A DNA stretch of 64,000 bases from Methylobacillus glycogenes JCM 2850 (lineage in GTDB: Bacteria; Pseudomonadota; Gammaproteobacteria; Burkholderiales; Methylophilaceae): contig NZ_BAMT01000008.1 of NCBI RefSeq assembly GCF_000617925.1, positions 1 to 64,000 on the forward strand, in the 5' to 3' direction. Below, in pieces: positions 31,161 through 39,796 of the stretch; within the stretch, counting starts at the first letter, position 1; the number at the start of each line of letters is the position of its first letter. The position numbers were made by a program, and so were the translations under genes. The notes beneath the pieces are model-generated. The model was given only the letters and a program-made list of their open reading frames with translations, was not told the origin of the DNA and searched no databases.

Positions 31161-31724
31161 ATGGCCATGCATCACAGCCTGTTAGCCACGCAGCAAGCCA
31201 GCCAGCTCGTCATCATTGATGTGCAGGAAAAACTCGCCGCGGCCATGCAGGCAGAGCCGCTGGCGCAGCTGGTGCGTAATTGCGGCATCTTGTTGCAGGC
31301 AGCAGCCCTGCTGGAGATTCCACGACTCTATACCGAGCAATATCCCAAAGGCCTGGGGTCTACCGTGGCCGAGCTTACCCCCTGGCTGCAAGCTGCCCCG
31401 CGCATAGAAAAAACCGCTTTCTCCTGTGCCGAAGTGCCTGCCTTTCGCAGCCACCTCACCAGTGACAGGCCACAATTGATACTGGCAGGTATGGAGGCGC
31501 ATATCTGCGTGCTGCAAACCGCGATAGGCCTGCAACAGCTAGGTCATCAAGTCATCGTTGCTGAGGATGCCGTGCTCTCGCGCAAGCCCAAGCACAAGCG
31601 CAATGCCCTGGCCCGGTTGCAACATGCGGGCATTATGGTGAGCAATACTGAATCTATTGTCTTTGAATGGCTGGGCCGCGCCGAAGGTGATGCTTTCAAG
31701 GCCATTTCGCGGCTGATACGCTAG
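31161..31724 (+). CDS. Isochorismatase-like cysteine hydrolase
   Basis: This 187-residue protein belongs to the YcaC/isochorismatase hydrolase family. The triad is visible: Asp in VIIDVQEKL, Lys in PRIEKTAFS and Cys in GMEAHICVLQT. Members act on nicotinamide-like or carbamoyl substrates, and the substrate here is unknown. It follows the TolC gene by 55 bp in the same direction, so it may be co-transcribed with the efflux operon. A different, longer YcaC-type hydrolase occurs at 52193. Confidence 0.88.
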   Translation: MAMHHSLLATQQASQLVIIDVQEKLAAAMQAEPLAQLVRNCGILLQAAALLEIPRLYTEQYPKGLGSTVAELTPWLQAAPRIEKTAFSCAEVPAFRSHLTSDRPQLILAGMEAHICVLQTAIGLQQLGHQVIVAEDAVLSRKPKHKRNALARLQHAGIMVSNTESIVFEWLGRAEGDAFKAISRLIR

Positions 31725-31751
31725 GTTTGAGTTAGCCCAAACCGCGCCAGT

Positions 31752-32867
31752 TTATCGGCTGACATACTCTCCCTCAGTCAGCAAATCCACCAGTGGCTGG
31801 TTGATGAAGTAAAGATGTTTGCCCTGGCTTTGCTCTTGCACCAAGCCCACCTCCACCAGTTGCCGCAAATAGCGCACGGCTGTCTGCCGGGTGATATTAA
31901 GGTCACGTTGCACGTACTCAATTCTGGTATAGGGGTGGCGGAACAGGTTATTGAGCAAATCCTGCGAATACAGTTTGGGCAAGTCAGCGCGCATACGGCG
32001 TTTGGTTTCTGCCATTAGCTCACGCATGCCGCTGACTAGCTGCACTGTTTGTTGCGCAGTATCGGCCACGGCTTTCAGCATAAAAATCACCCAGCGCTGC
32101 CATGCGAGATAGTTAGGCTTTTCATCGCGCACGGCCTGCAGCAATTGGTAATAGTCATGCTTGTGCTGATTGATATAGCGTGAGAGATAAAGCACTGGCG
32201 TATCCAGCAAGCCCTCCTTGACCAGATAAAGCACGCACAGAATGCGGCCTATACGGCCATTGCCATCGCTGAAGGGATGGATGCTTTCAAATTGATGATG
32301 CATCAAGGCCATCTTGATCAAGCCGTCGAGATTGCCTGGCTCCTCGTTGTTGACGAACTGCTCCAGCGCTCGCATATGCCGCACTATGCTGGCGCTGTCC
32401 TGAGGTGGCACAAACACCGTGTCTCCCGTCTTCTCATTCTTGAGTACCACACCCTCATGCTGGCGAAAGGCCTCACGACTATTTTTCAGCAACTGAAACA
32501 GGGCAACCATGGTGCCATTACTCAAAATACCTTGTTGCTGCTGCATACGTTCAAAGCCATATTTCAGGGCTTCGCGATAGCGCGATACCTCTTTGGCGGC
32601 GGGTGATATTGCTTCGGCGATATGCAAATCCGCTTGAAACAGCTCATCCTGTGTGGTGATAAAGCTTTCAACTTCAGAGCTGGCTTTGGCTTCTTGCAGC
32701 ACCAAGGTATTGATGAGGATATCCTGATTGGGAATGCTGGCTGAGCAGCCTTTTAATTCTGCCAAATGTCGATGCGCGGCTACCAGGGCCAGCAGCAGTT
32801 CAGGGGTATGCAAATCCACCTGAGGCGGGGGCAGGTCAGGAATAGCGTAAGTGGCAACCAGAGCCAT
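31752..32867 (-). CDS. Fic-family protein with C-terminal winged helix
   Basis: This 371-residue Fic protein is a predicted AMP-transferase (or other nucleotidyl/phospho-transferase). The active-site motif HPFSDGNGRIGR is intact at about 197-208. An N-terminal Fic_N-type region includes the candidate inhibitory helix SSEVESF (about 63-69), the class II arrangement in which the inhibitory Glu lies upstream of the Fic core. The last 70 residues (NNLFRHPYTRIEYVQRDLNITRQTAVRYLRQLVEVG) form a winged helix-turn-helix, so the protein may bind DNA. Two identical palindromes lie in its promoter (32900-32962), which suggests autoregulation. Targets are unknown. Confidence 0.9.
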   Translation of the reverse strand: MALVATYAIPDLPPPQVDLHTPELLLALVAAHRHLAELKGCSASIPNQDILINTLVLQEAKASSEVESFITTQDELFQADLHIAEAISPAAKEVSRYREALKYGFERMQQQQGILSNGTMVALFQLLKNSREAFRQHEGVVLKNEKTGDTVFVPPQDSASIVRHMRALEQFVNNEEPGNLDGLIKMALMHHQFESIHPFSDGNGRIGRILCVLYLVKEGLLDTPVLYLSRYINQHKHDYYQLLQAVRDEKPNYLAWQRWVIFMLKAVADTAQQTVQLVSGMRELMAETKRRMRADLPKLYSQDLLNNLFRHPYTRIEYVQRDLNITRQTAVRYLRQLVEVGLVQEQSQGKHLYFINQPLVDLLTEGEYVSR

Positions 32868-32899
32868 ACATGCTCCTGTTAATTAAATGGCATTTTTCG

Positions 32900-32962
32900 A
32901 ACATGATGACATTCTCATGTTAAAAAATACACATTTTTTTAACATGACATTCAACTCATGTT
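32900..32962. promoter_or_regulatory. Two palindromic operators in the Fic promoter
   Basis: The same palindrome AACATGA-N8-TCATGTT occurs twice, at 32900-32921 and 32941-32962. The starts are 41 bp apart, about four helical turns. They lie between the Fic start and the 5' edge of the intergenic region, so the Fic protein's own winged helix is the obvious candidate binder. Confidence 0.75.
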
Positions 32963-33014
32963 AACTTTTTCGCTATTTTATAACTTGAGGTTAGCGCTCG
33001 AGCTATGGGGAAGT

Positions 33015-34334
33015 TCAGGTTTTTTGGCTAAGGTACAGGCTCACCAAATCCGCAATCCGCTGCGTAGCCCCACCCGCGCTAGTGCTGAACTCCAGCGCTT
33101 TCCAGCCCATGGACTGACGCAGTTCCGGGTCGCCAAACAGGCGTTGCAGCGCACGGCCAAGATCGGCGGGGTCGCGCACGCGCCAGGCGGCCTTGGCTTC
33201 TAATGCCAGTTCGGTGGCGGCAGCAAAGTTGAAGGTGTGCGGGCCTATCAGCACGGGCTTGCCCATGGCACTGGCTTCTATGAGGTTTTGCCCGCCCAAC
33301 GGTTGCAGGCTGCCGCCGATAAATGCGGCATCGCAGGCAGCGTAATAGGCAAACATCTCGCCCATGCTATCGCCCAGCACCACTTCTACGCTGGCGGGTA
33401 CGGCTTCAGATAGTTTGGAACGCCGCAGAAAATGCGTACCGCGCCGATTGAGCAGATTGCCGACTTCTTCAAAACGTTGCGGGTGCCTGGGGACAATCAC
33501 GGTGAGTAACTGTGGAATTGCTGCCGCCTGCACCGCGTCCAGTATCATGGCTTCTTCACCATCGCGCGTGCTGGCCGCCAGAAATACGGGCCGCCTGCGG
33601 CCAAAATAAGCCCGCAGGGTTTCGCCCAATTCTGCCGCCGCTGCTGGCGGGGTAACATCAAACTTGAGGTTCCCCATCACGCTGATATTGAGCGGCTGAG
33701 CGGCTGACAAGGCTTGCAGGCGCTCGGCATCCTGCGCTGTCTGCGCGGCTATTGCACTGAGTTGGGCCAATCCATTTTTTACCAGGCCATTGCTGGCCAG
33801 GCCACCACCCAAGAGCTTATCCAGCTTGGCATAACCCCTGGCTGATTTTTCCGACAGCCTGGCATTCACCAGCAAGATGGGGATGTTCCTCGCCTTGCAG
33901 CCCGCAATCAGGTTAAACCAGAGTTCGGTTTCCATCAGCATGCCCAGCACCGGGCGGTAATGCTTGAGAAAGCGCGCTACCGCCCCCGGTGTGTCATAAG
34001 GCAGGTAGCAGCGCAGTACTTGATCGCCAAACAATTGCTCACCCGCCTCACGGCCTGTGGGTGTGGCATGGGTGATAAGGATTTGATATTGCGGATACCT
34101 TGATTGCAGCTCCTTGATCAGCGGTGCTGCACCACGGGTTTCACCAACCGAGACACAGTGCATCCAGATCACGGGCCGCGTGACACGCTGATTTGAATTT
34201 GCCTGGCTGAAAAAGCCCATGCGTTCTGCCCAGTGGCTGAGATATTCACGCTGGCGCAGGCCGCGCCACAACAGGCGCAAGGGGGCAAAAGGCAACAGCA
34301 GGTAGATAAGCAGGGAATAGAGTAGGCGTGGCAT
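33015..34334 (-). CDS. waaA: 3-deoxy-D-manno-octulosonic acid (Kdo) transferase WaaA
   Basis: This inner-membrane-associated GT30 glycosyltransferase adds Kdo to lipid IVA during LPS inner-core synthesis. The N-terminus has a short membrane anchor (LLYSLLIYLLLPFAPLRLLWRG). Domain signatures are WMHCVSVGETRGAAPLIKEL (with the catalytic Glu), the METELWFNLI and VNARLSEKSARGY segments, and the C-terminal GGSLQPLGGQNLIEASAMGKPVLIGPHTFNF. The length of 439 residues is normal. It is a single minus-strand gene. Confidence 0.96.
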   Translation of the reverse strand: MPRLLYSLLIYLLLPFAPLRLLWRGLRQREYLSHWAERMGFFSQANSNQRVTRPVIWMHCVSVGETRGAAPLIKELQSRYPQYQILITHATPTGREAGEQLFGDQVLRCYLPYDTPGAVARFLKHYRPVLGMLMETELWFNLIAGCKARNIPILLVNARLSEKSARGYAKLDKLLGGGLASNGLVKNGLAQLSAIAAQTAQDAERLQALSAAQPLNISVMGNLKFDVTPPAAAAELGETLRAYFGRRRPVFLAASTRDGEEAMILDAVQAAAIPQLLTVIVPRHPQRFEEVGNLLNRRGTHFLRRSKLSEAVPASVEVVLGDSMGEMFAYYAACDAAFIGGSLQPLGGQNLIEASAMGKPVLIGPHTFNFAAATELALEAKAAWRVRDPADLGRALQRLFGDPELRQSMGWKALEFSTSAGGATQRIADLVSLYLSQKT

Positions 34335-34557
34335 GCGGCGATTTTCTCATGACTGCAGGGCTATACGCCATCTAAACACCCGCACTCGGATGGCTAGGCG
34401 ATGATTAGGGGTAAGCTTTTTGACCAAGAATTTTATTTTTTCAACGCAAAAATCCTAGCTCAGCCTTACGGATTCGCGCTACAGCAAGGCTTGCGAACTA
34501 GTCACCAAAATTCATGCGCCAAAAATGAGCGTATGCACTAAAAAATACGCTTGACCG

Positions 34558-34604
34558 CAACTACAAATTGACATAATTTTTCACAAAATCACAACATCTT
34601 GTGG
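34558..34604. promoter_or_regulatory. NrdR boxes in the nrdJ promoter
   Basis: The downstream box TCACAACATCTTGTGG at 34589-34604 matches the NrdR consensus ACACWATATNTWGTGT at 13 of 16 positions. A weaker partner CAACTACAAATTGACA lies at 34558-34573, exactly 31 bp upstream, the usual three-turn spacing of paired boxes. A TTGACA (34568-34573) overlaps the upstream box, so a repressor here would cover the promoter. Confidence 0.65.
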
Positions 34605-34681
34605 TCTGGATTGAATCAAGCCAAAACCTGCGCATCACAACAAAAACGATGCAGCCCCCGCTAAAAACAGGAAGGAACGTC

Positions 34682-36841
34682 ATGCTCAAGGCCGTGAAAT
34701 CTGCTCAATCATTGCTTCAGGACCCGGAAGTGCAGGAAGTGACCATGCAATCGGTCTCCCTGGATATCTGGGACAAGAAATACCGCCTGAAAACCAAACA
34801 GGGCAGTTTCATCGATCAGGACATAGACGATACCTACAAACGCGTGGCACGCGCACTGGCCGATGTAGAGGCTGAGCCAGCACAACGCGATATCTGGTTT
34901 GAAAAATTCCTCTGGGCCTTGCGCCGTGGTGCCATCCCCGCAGGCCGCATTACTTCCAATGCCGGGGCGCTGGAACATAAACCCGCCACCAGCACCATTA
35001 ACTGCACAGTATCTGGCATCGTTGAAGACAGCATGGATGGCATTTTGCAGAAGGTGCATGAGGCTGGCCTGACGCTCAAGGCAGGCTGTGGCATAGGTTA
35101 CGAGTTTTCCACCCTGCGCCCCAAGGGTGCTTTTGTTGCCGGAGCAGGCGCTTACACCAGCGGCCCGCTGTCGTTTATGGATATCTACGACAAGATGTGT
35201 TTCACGGTATCTTCCGCCGGGGGTCGCCGTGGTGCGCAAATGGCTACCTTTGATATTTCCCACCCCGATATCACCGATTTCATCAAGGCCAAGCGCGAGG
35301 CTGGCCGTCTACGCCAATTCAACCTCTCCTGCCTGATTACCAAGGAATTCATGGAGGCGGTGAAGGCTGATGCCGACTGGAAACTGGCTTTCCCGGTGAC
35401 CGCGAAGGAGGCCGAGCTGGATCAGCTGGACCTGGGCAATGACAGCCAAGTGGTATGGCGTGAGTGGCCAGTGGCGGGGAAATATCTGACGCGTGAATCT
35501 GATGGCAAAGTGGCTTGCCGCGTTTACCGCACCATACGCGCCCAGCGCCTGTGGGATGTGATCATGTCCTCGACTTACGATTTCGCTGAGCCCGGTTTTA
35601 TTCTCATAGACCGCGTCAATGAGATGAACAACAACTGGTATTGCGAAAACATCCGCGCCACCAACCCCTGTGGCGAGCAACCCTTGCCGCCTTATGGTGC
35701 CTGCCTGCTGGGTTCGGTCAACCTCACCAAGTTTGTACGCCAGCCCTTCACCGATGCTGCGTATTTTGACTGGGATGAATACCGCGAAGTGGTAGCCATC
35801 TTCACGCGCATGCTGGATAACGTGGTGGAAATCAACGGCCTGCCGCTGCAAGAGCAACGTGATGAAATTGCGCGCAAGCGCCGTCATGGCATGGGCTATC
35901 TGGGCCTGGGCTCTACCCTCACCATGCTGAAAATGCATTATGGCGCGGCAGATTCGCTGACCTTTACTGAAGAAGTCACGCGCATCATGGCGGAAGTAGG
36001 TTGGGAAGTGGGCGTAAGCCTGGCCGAAGAAAAAGGCCCGGCGCCGATTATGGAAGAAGAATTTGAAGTTACGGCCGACATGCTGGCCAAGCGCCCGGAA
36101 ATGCGTAACGACGGCATCAAGCTGGGTGACAAAATCAAGGGCAAGGTATTGATGGGGCTTTACAGCCGCTATATGCAGCAATTCCCCGAAGCCCTGCGCC
36201 AGCAAATCGCCCGCAGCGGTGCGCGCTTCAGCCACCACAGTTCAATTGCGCCCACAGGCACTATTTCCCTCAGCCTGGCCAATAACGCCAGCAACGGCAT
36301 AGAGCCATCATTTGCCCACCACTACAGCCGCAACGTCATCCGCGAAGGCAAAAAATCCAAGGAAAAAGTCGATGTGTTTTCCTATGAACTGCTGGCCTAC
36401 CGCGAGCTGGTCAACCCCAGAGCCATGCCCTTCTCTGAGCATGCCGAGGAACAACTGCCGGATTACTTCCTCGATTCATCCAGCATACAAGCCAAGGCCC
36501 ATGTGGACATTCAGGCCGCAGCGCAAAAGTGGATAGATAGCTCCATCTCCAAAACCATCAACGTGCCCACCGATTACGATTACGAAGATTTCAAGAACAT
36601 CTATCTCTACGCCTATGAGCGCGGCCTCAAGGGCTGCACCACCTTCCGCTTTAACCCGGAAGCCTTCCAGGGCGTGCTGGTAACCGAGAAAGACCTGGAA
36701 AACACCACCTATAAATTCACGCTGGAAGACGGCAGCGTGATTGAGGCCAAGGGCAATGAGGAAATTGAGTACGACGGTGAAATTCACACCGCGGCCAACC
36801 TCTACGACGCCATGAAAGAAGGCTATTACGGCAAGTTCTAA
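34682..36841 (+). CDS. nrdJ: Adenosylcobalamin-dependent ribonucleotide reductase, large part (NrdJa)
   Basis: This class II reductase makes deoxyribonucleotides using adenosylcobalamin instead of a metal-radical subunit, so it works with or without oxygen. The ATG at 34682 is chosen because AGGAAGGA precedes it; the open frame extends to 34601. The 719 residues carry the family core: NPCGEQPLPPYGACLLGSVNL with an active-site Cys, RGGRRGAQMA-like SAGGRRGAQMATFDISHPDI, and APTGTISLSLANNASNGIEPSFAHHY. The C-terminus is short because the zinc-ribbon tail is encoded by the next gene, as in split NrdJa/NrdJb systems. It depends on cobalamin, yet no B12 riboswitch is visible. Confidence 0.93.
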   Translation: MLKAVKSAQSLLQDPEVQEVTMQSVSLDIWDKKYRLKTKQGSFIDQDIDDTYKRVARALADVEAEPAQRDIWFEKFLWALRRGAIPAGRITSNAGALEHKPATSTINCTVSGIVEDSMDGILQKVHEAGLTLKAGCGIGYEFSTLRPKGAFVAGAGAYTSGPLSFMDIYDKMCFTVSSAGGRRGAQMATFDISHPDITDFIKAKREAGRLRQFNLSCLITKEFMEAVKADADWKLAFPVTAKEAELDQLDLGNDSQVVWREWPVAGKYLTRESDGKVACRVYRTIRAQRLWDVIMSSTYDFAEPGFILIDRVNEMNNNWYCENIRATNPCGEQPLPPYGACLLGSVNLTKFVRQPFTDAAYFDWDEYREVVAIFTRMLDNVVEINGLPLQEQRDEIARKRRHGMGYLGLGSTLTMLKMHYGAADSLTFTEEVTRIMAEVGWEVGVSLAEEKGPAPIMEEEFEVTADMLAKRPEMRNDGIKLGDKIKGKVLMGLYSRYMQQFPEALRQQIARSGARFSHHSSIAPTGTISLSLANNASNGIEPSFAHHYSRNVIREGKKSKEKVDVFSYELLAYRELVNPRAMPFSEHAEEQLPDYFLDSSSIQAKAHVDIQAAAQKWIDSSISKTINVPTDYDYEDFKNIYLYAYERGLKGCTTFRFNPEAFQGVLVTEKDLENTTYKFTLEDGSVIEAKGNEEIEYDGEIHTAANLYDAMKEGYYGKF

Positions 36842-36926
36842 ACTCAGCAGGCGGCAAGGCGGCTGAAGCCCGCCCAACCTCAACGCCGCGCCCGCATTTA
36901 AACCCTGGGTGCATCAGGAGAACAAC

Positions 36927-37649
36927 ATGGCGATCAAGATAGAAAAAAAGATTACTGGCTACAACGTCATCACCGAAGAAGACCGCCTCAAGGCAGAGCA
37001 AGTGGCCGCCGAACAACAGGCCCACGCGCAGAAAATTGCCGAGATAGTGCAATTGGGCGAGCCGCTGAGCCGCCCGGAAATGCTGGTAGGCAACACCTAC
37101 AAAATCAAAACCCCAGTCACCGAGCACGCGCTCTACATCACCATCAATGATGTGATCATGAACGAAGGCACGCCGCAGGAGCATAGACGCCCGTTTGAGA
37201 TCTTCATCAACTCCAAAAACATGGAACACTTTCAGTGGATAGTGGCGCTAACCCGCGTGATGTCTGCCACCTTCCGCAAGGGCGGCGACATCACCTTTTT
37301 GGTGGAAGAACTCAAAAGCGTGTTTGAACCCAGCGGCGGCTATTTCAAAAAAGGCGGCAAATACATCCCCAGCCTGGTGGCTGAAATTGGTGAAGTGCTG
37401 GAGCAGCATCTGTACCAAATCGGCATGCTGAAAAAAACCGAACCCGATGTGCACCAGCAAAAACTCATCAACGAAAAGCGTAATGAGTATCTGGAAAAAC
37501 AGGCTCAGGCAGGTGCTGCGGGTAATGCGGAAAACAGCGAAGGTTTTCCACCCGGGGCTCAGTTATGCAATAAGTGCAGCACCAAGGCAGCGATTGTGAT
37601 GGATGGGTGTTTGACTTGTTTGAATTGTGGGGATAGTAAGTGCGGGTAG
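36927..37649 (+). CDS. NrdJb: C-terminal TSCPD/zinc-ribbon part of class II ribonucleotide reductase
   Basis: The ATG at 36927 follows AGGAGAAC. The 240 residues contain a TSCPD-like domain (about 45-155, EHALYITINDVI, RPFEIFINSKNMEHFQWIVALTRVMSATFRKGGD). A C-terminal zinc-ribbon follows with CNKCSTKAAIVMDGCLTCLNCGDSKCG, whose cysteines probably relay electrons from thioredoxin to the active site. It is separated from NrdJa by 85 bp. Its stop codon lies 24 bp before the target duplication of a Tn7-like element, so its 3' end is the probable attachment site of that element. Confidence 0.9.
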   Translation: MAIKIEKKITGYNVITEEDRLKAEQVAAEQQAHAQKIAEIVQLGEPLSRPEMLVGNTYKIKTPVTEHALYITINDVIMNEGTPQEHRRPFEIFINSKNMEHFQWIVALTRVMSATFRKGGDITFLVEELKSVFEPSGGYFKKGGKYIPSLVAEIGEVLEQHLYQIGMLKKTEPDVHQQKLINEKRNEYLEKQAQAGAAGNAENSEGFPPGAQLCNKCSTKAAIVMDGCLTCLNCGDSKCG

Positions 37650-37673
37650 GGGAAAAAATATAGCACTAAGGAT

Positions 37674-37678
37674 TTATC
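37674..37678 (+). repeat. Target-site duplication, left copy (TTATC)
   Basis: The five bases TTATC immediately precede the TGTG terminus of element 1 and recur immediately after its right terminus at 42484-42488. Confidence 0.9.
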
Positions 37679-37687
37679 TGTGGTTTG

Positions 37688-37746
37688 CACCATAAGTTGC
37701 AAGTTTGACACCATAAAGTGCAAGTTTTTACATCATAAGGTGCAAT
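37688..37746 (+). repeat. Three TnsB-type binding sites, left end of element 1
   Basis: The sites are CACCATAAGTTGCAAG (37688-37703), CACCATAAAGTGCAAG (37709-37724) and CATCATAAGGTGCAAT (37731-37746). Start-to-start spacing is 21 and 22 bp, and all are oriented inward from the TGTG terminus. Confidence 0.88.
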
Positions 37747-37797
37747 TACAAAGCCCACTTATTATGGGCTTTGTAATTTATAAAATACTTAGACAGA

Positions 37798-38022
37798 TCA
37801 CTCTGACGATTTTTGCCAGTTTGGAAATTTCATTTTCAACCGCTCTACAGTGTGTCGCCATTTAGGAGTAGTAGGCCTACATACCGTATTTTGGTTTCCA
37901 AATAAACCAACTTCATTTAAAGCTTCATCGCTATCTACTGTTTGTAACCATTCAATCCTAACAAAATATTCAGCTTGATCAGGATCAAATACCGACGAAT
38001 TGCAAAGCTGATCTTTTGCAGC
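37798..38022 (-). pseudogene. 3' remnant of an unidentified gene
   Basis: A minus-strand frame open from 38022 to a TGA at 37798 has no plausible start codon in frame and is interrupted upstream by a TGA. Its sequence is protein-like: DPDQAEYFVRIEWL, then NEVGLFGNQNTVC and PKWRHTVERLKMKF. The GLFGNQNTVC-type ending seems familiar as a conserved C-terminus, but I cannot name the family. It looks like the tail of a cargo gene truncated at about 38000, where the TniQ-like fragment of the other strand begins. Confidence 0.55.
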
Positions 38023-38483
38023 TCATAGTGTCTGGGAAGTTGAAGCCTAGTGGTAGATGCGAATCTGCACCAAAGAATCTTATCTTTGATCGCCTAGAGG
38101 CAGAAACAGCTACATCCAATGTATCTGTTGATGGAGATAGATTCATTTCTAGTGCTGCTGCGAACAGCCAATATTATCTAAATCCTCCTACAGCAAAGCT
38201 TCTATGCACGTTAGGCAAAGTTGAATATTACAGATGCCGCAATAATCACTGGATTTTAAGAGAGTCTATTGATGCCTTCATGAAAGGCATCGTATCCTGC
38301 GCTTGGATAGCTCAGACATGTAAGATTAAATATTCCGCTTTAGAAAATATATGTGAGGAGATGGGTATTCCCCTTCTTAAACTGTCACCAGAGTTACCAA
38401 TTGAGCAAAGCTTTATCAATACCTCGTATTTAGCAGCCTTAGGCATTGCACACTCTTTCCAAACTTTGCAGGATGATGACTAG
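38016..38483 (+). pseudogene. C-terminal fragment resembling TniQ/TnsD
   Basis: The frame is open from 37962; a TTG at 38016 is the first possible start but is unlikely to be a true one. The 155 residues look like the C-terminal part of a TniQ-family target-selection protein: LLQLIVSGKLKPSGR, then LIFDRLEAE, then two helical repeats with LNPPTAKLLCTLGKVEYYR and WILRESIDAFMKGIVSCAWIA. The zinc-ribbon N-terminus of TniQ is missing. Its position next to the left end fits a remnant of the transposition module. An intact TniQ-like regulator with a different start is unlikely. The assignment is by pattern only. Confidence 0.5.
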
Positions 38484-38491
38484 GATCATTT

Positions 38492-39058
38492 GTGGAAACA
38501 ACAAAGTTTAGTATATGCGGCATTAAAGAGCTTAATCAGCATACTCACACAGGGGCTACACATGTTCTCTCTTTCGTAGACCCAGAGCTGCAAGTCATTG
38601 AAGGCCTTGATCAGATTGATTGTATAGAGAAATCAGTATTTCGCTTTCATGACATTATTGAGCCTAAGCAAGGCTATGTACTTCCTACTAAAAGCGATAT
38701 GGAAAAGATTATTGCGTTAGGAGAAAAGTACATGCATCTTAAAGCGCATGTACTGCTTCATTGCCATCAAGGGGTATCAAGATCAACAGCAGTCCTTATT
38801 GCATTATTTGCTCAATCTCAGCCAGAATTGGCAGAAGATGAATTATTTGCAATACTGCGTTCATATCGCAAACAGGCATGGCCAAACTCTTTGATGATTC
38901 AGCACTTTGACGATTTACTAGGGAAAAAGGGAAAGTTAGTTAAATCATTATCTCGTCATTATGCTTTTCAAATCGCATCCAGACCCGCGTACCTTCGATT
39001 GATGAGAGTTTTAGGCAGACAAAAAGAATTAGAAATGGGATTAGCAGTAGAAAAATAA
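38492..39058 (+). CDS. Tyrosine/dual-specificity phosphatase-like protein
   Basis: The GTG start at 38492 has AGGA six bases upstream, the site overlapping the stop of the TniQ-like fragment. The 188 residues contain the PTP loop HCHQGVSRS (Cys91, Arg97: C-x5-R) and a likely general acid Asp54 in FRFHDII. This is the plan of bacterial dual-specificity-like phosphatases that act on phosphotyrosine or phospho-nucleotide-like substrates. No signal peptide is seen, so it is cytoplasmic. It heads a run of same-strand cargo genes beside two nucleases, an unusual context for a phosphatase. Confidence 0.8.
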   Translation: METTKFSICGIKELNQHTHTGATHVLSFVDPELQVIEGLDQIDCIEKSVFRFHDIIEPKQGYVLPTKSDMEKIIALGEKYMHLKAHVLLHCHQGVSRSTAVLIALFAQSQPELAEDELFAILRSYRKQAWPNSLMIQHFDDLLGKKGKLVKSLSRHYAFQIASRPAYLRLMRVLGRQKELEMGLAVEK

Positions 39059-39155
39059 TTATTTATGCATTATAAAAACTCAATCAATCCCTACTCGACT
39101 CTTACCAACTAATATCATCCATACAGCTAACGGATATTCATAAGTTATTAATTTC

Positions 39156-39791
39156 ATGAAAAACAATATAAAATTAAATGATATAGAAGCAGCCATTGCT
39201 TTGTATAAGAAAAATAAATTTTCATGGAATATTCGACCTGTTGATTGGCACATAAGCACACCCACTGGTGAGTTATATCCACTTAAATATATTTATGCAA
39301 TTGCGATAGGTAAAAATCCTCCTCAATTCACAACCAATCAGGCTAAAAATGCAATGCTTCATTTAAATCTTCCTTACGTTAGCTTGAGGTTTGTGAAAGA
39401 GAATGAAATAGCTTTACACAATGATGTGGATGCATCACTACAAGACAGGGCATCCCGATTGCATCGATTGGAAACAGCCAGTAAAGTCCCAACAAAACGT
39501 TTGGTTATAAGAGAGGAATACGACCGCAACTCTGATGTTATTGCTGAGGTTCTAGATAGAGCCAAGGGTTACTGTGAAAGTTGTAATGAAAAAGCACCAT
39601 TTAACCGTCTAAGGGACAATAGGCCTTATTTAGAGGTCCATCATATTGTTAGGCTAGCAGACGGTGGAGATGATAGCGTACAAAATGCAGAAGCATTGTG
39701 TCCAAATTGTCACAGACAAAAACATTTTTGGCTGACAATTTTTAAATTAATCGAAAAATTTCAGTCAATGCAAATTGAACATAATAAATAA
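39156..39791 (+). CDS. McrA-type HNH endonuclease with an N-terminal recognition-like domain
   Basis: This 211-residue protein carries a classical HNH nuclease at the C-terminus: Cys140-x2-Cys143, LEVHHI (His162/163), Asn177, and LCPNCHRQKH (Cys182, Cys185, His190). The first 80 residues (YPLKYIYAIA, PQFTTNQAKNAMLHLNLPYVSL) resemble the head domain found ahead of HNH modules in ScoMcrA-like modification-dependent restriction enzymes; that link is inference. A helical linker joins the two. It could cleave modified or invading DNA. It is followed six bases later by the unknown gene at 39797, so the two are probably translated together. Confidence 0.85.
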   Translation: MKNNIKLNDIEAAIALYKKNKFSWNIRPVDWHISTPTGELYPLKYIYAIAIGKNPPQFTTNQAKNAMLHLNLPYVSLRFVKENEIALHNDVDASLQDRASRLHRLETASKVPTKRLVIREEYDRNSDVIAEVLDRAKGYCESCNEKAPFNRLRDNRPYLEVHHIVRLADGGDDSVQNAEALCPNCHRQKHFWLTIFKLIEKFQSMQIEHNK

Positions 39792-39796
39792 ATAAT

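Noticed and set aside
34335..34600. Cobalamin riboswitch ahead of nrdJ
   Set aside because: The conserved B12-box core was not found; the visible signals are NrdR-type boxes.
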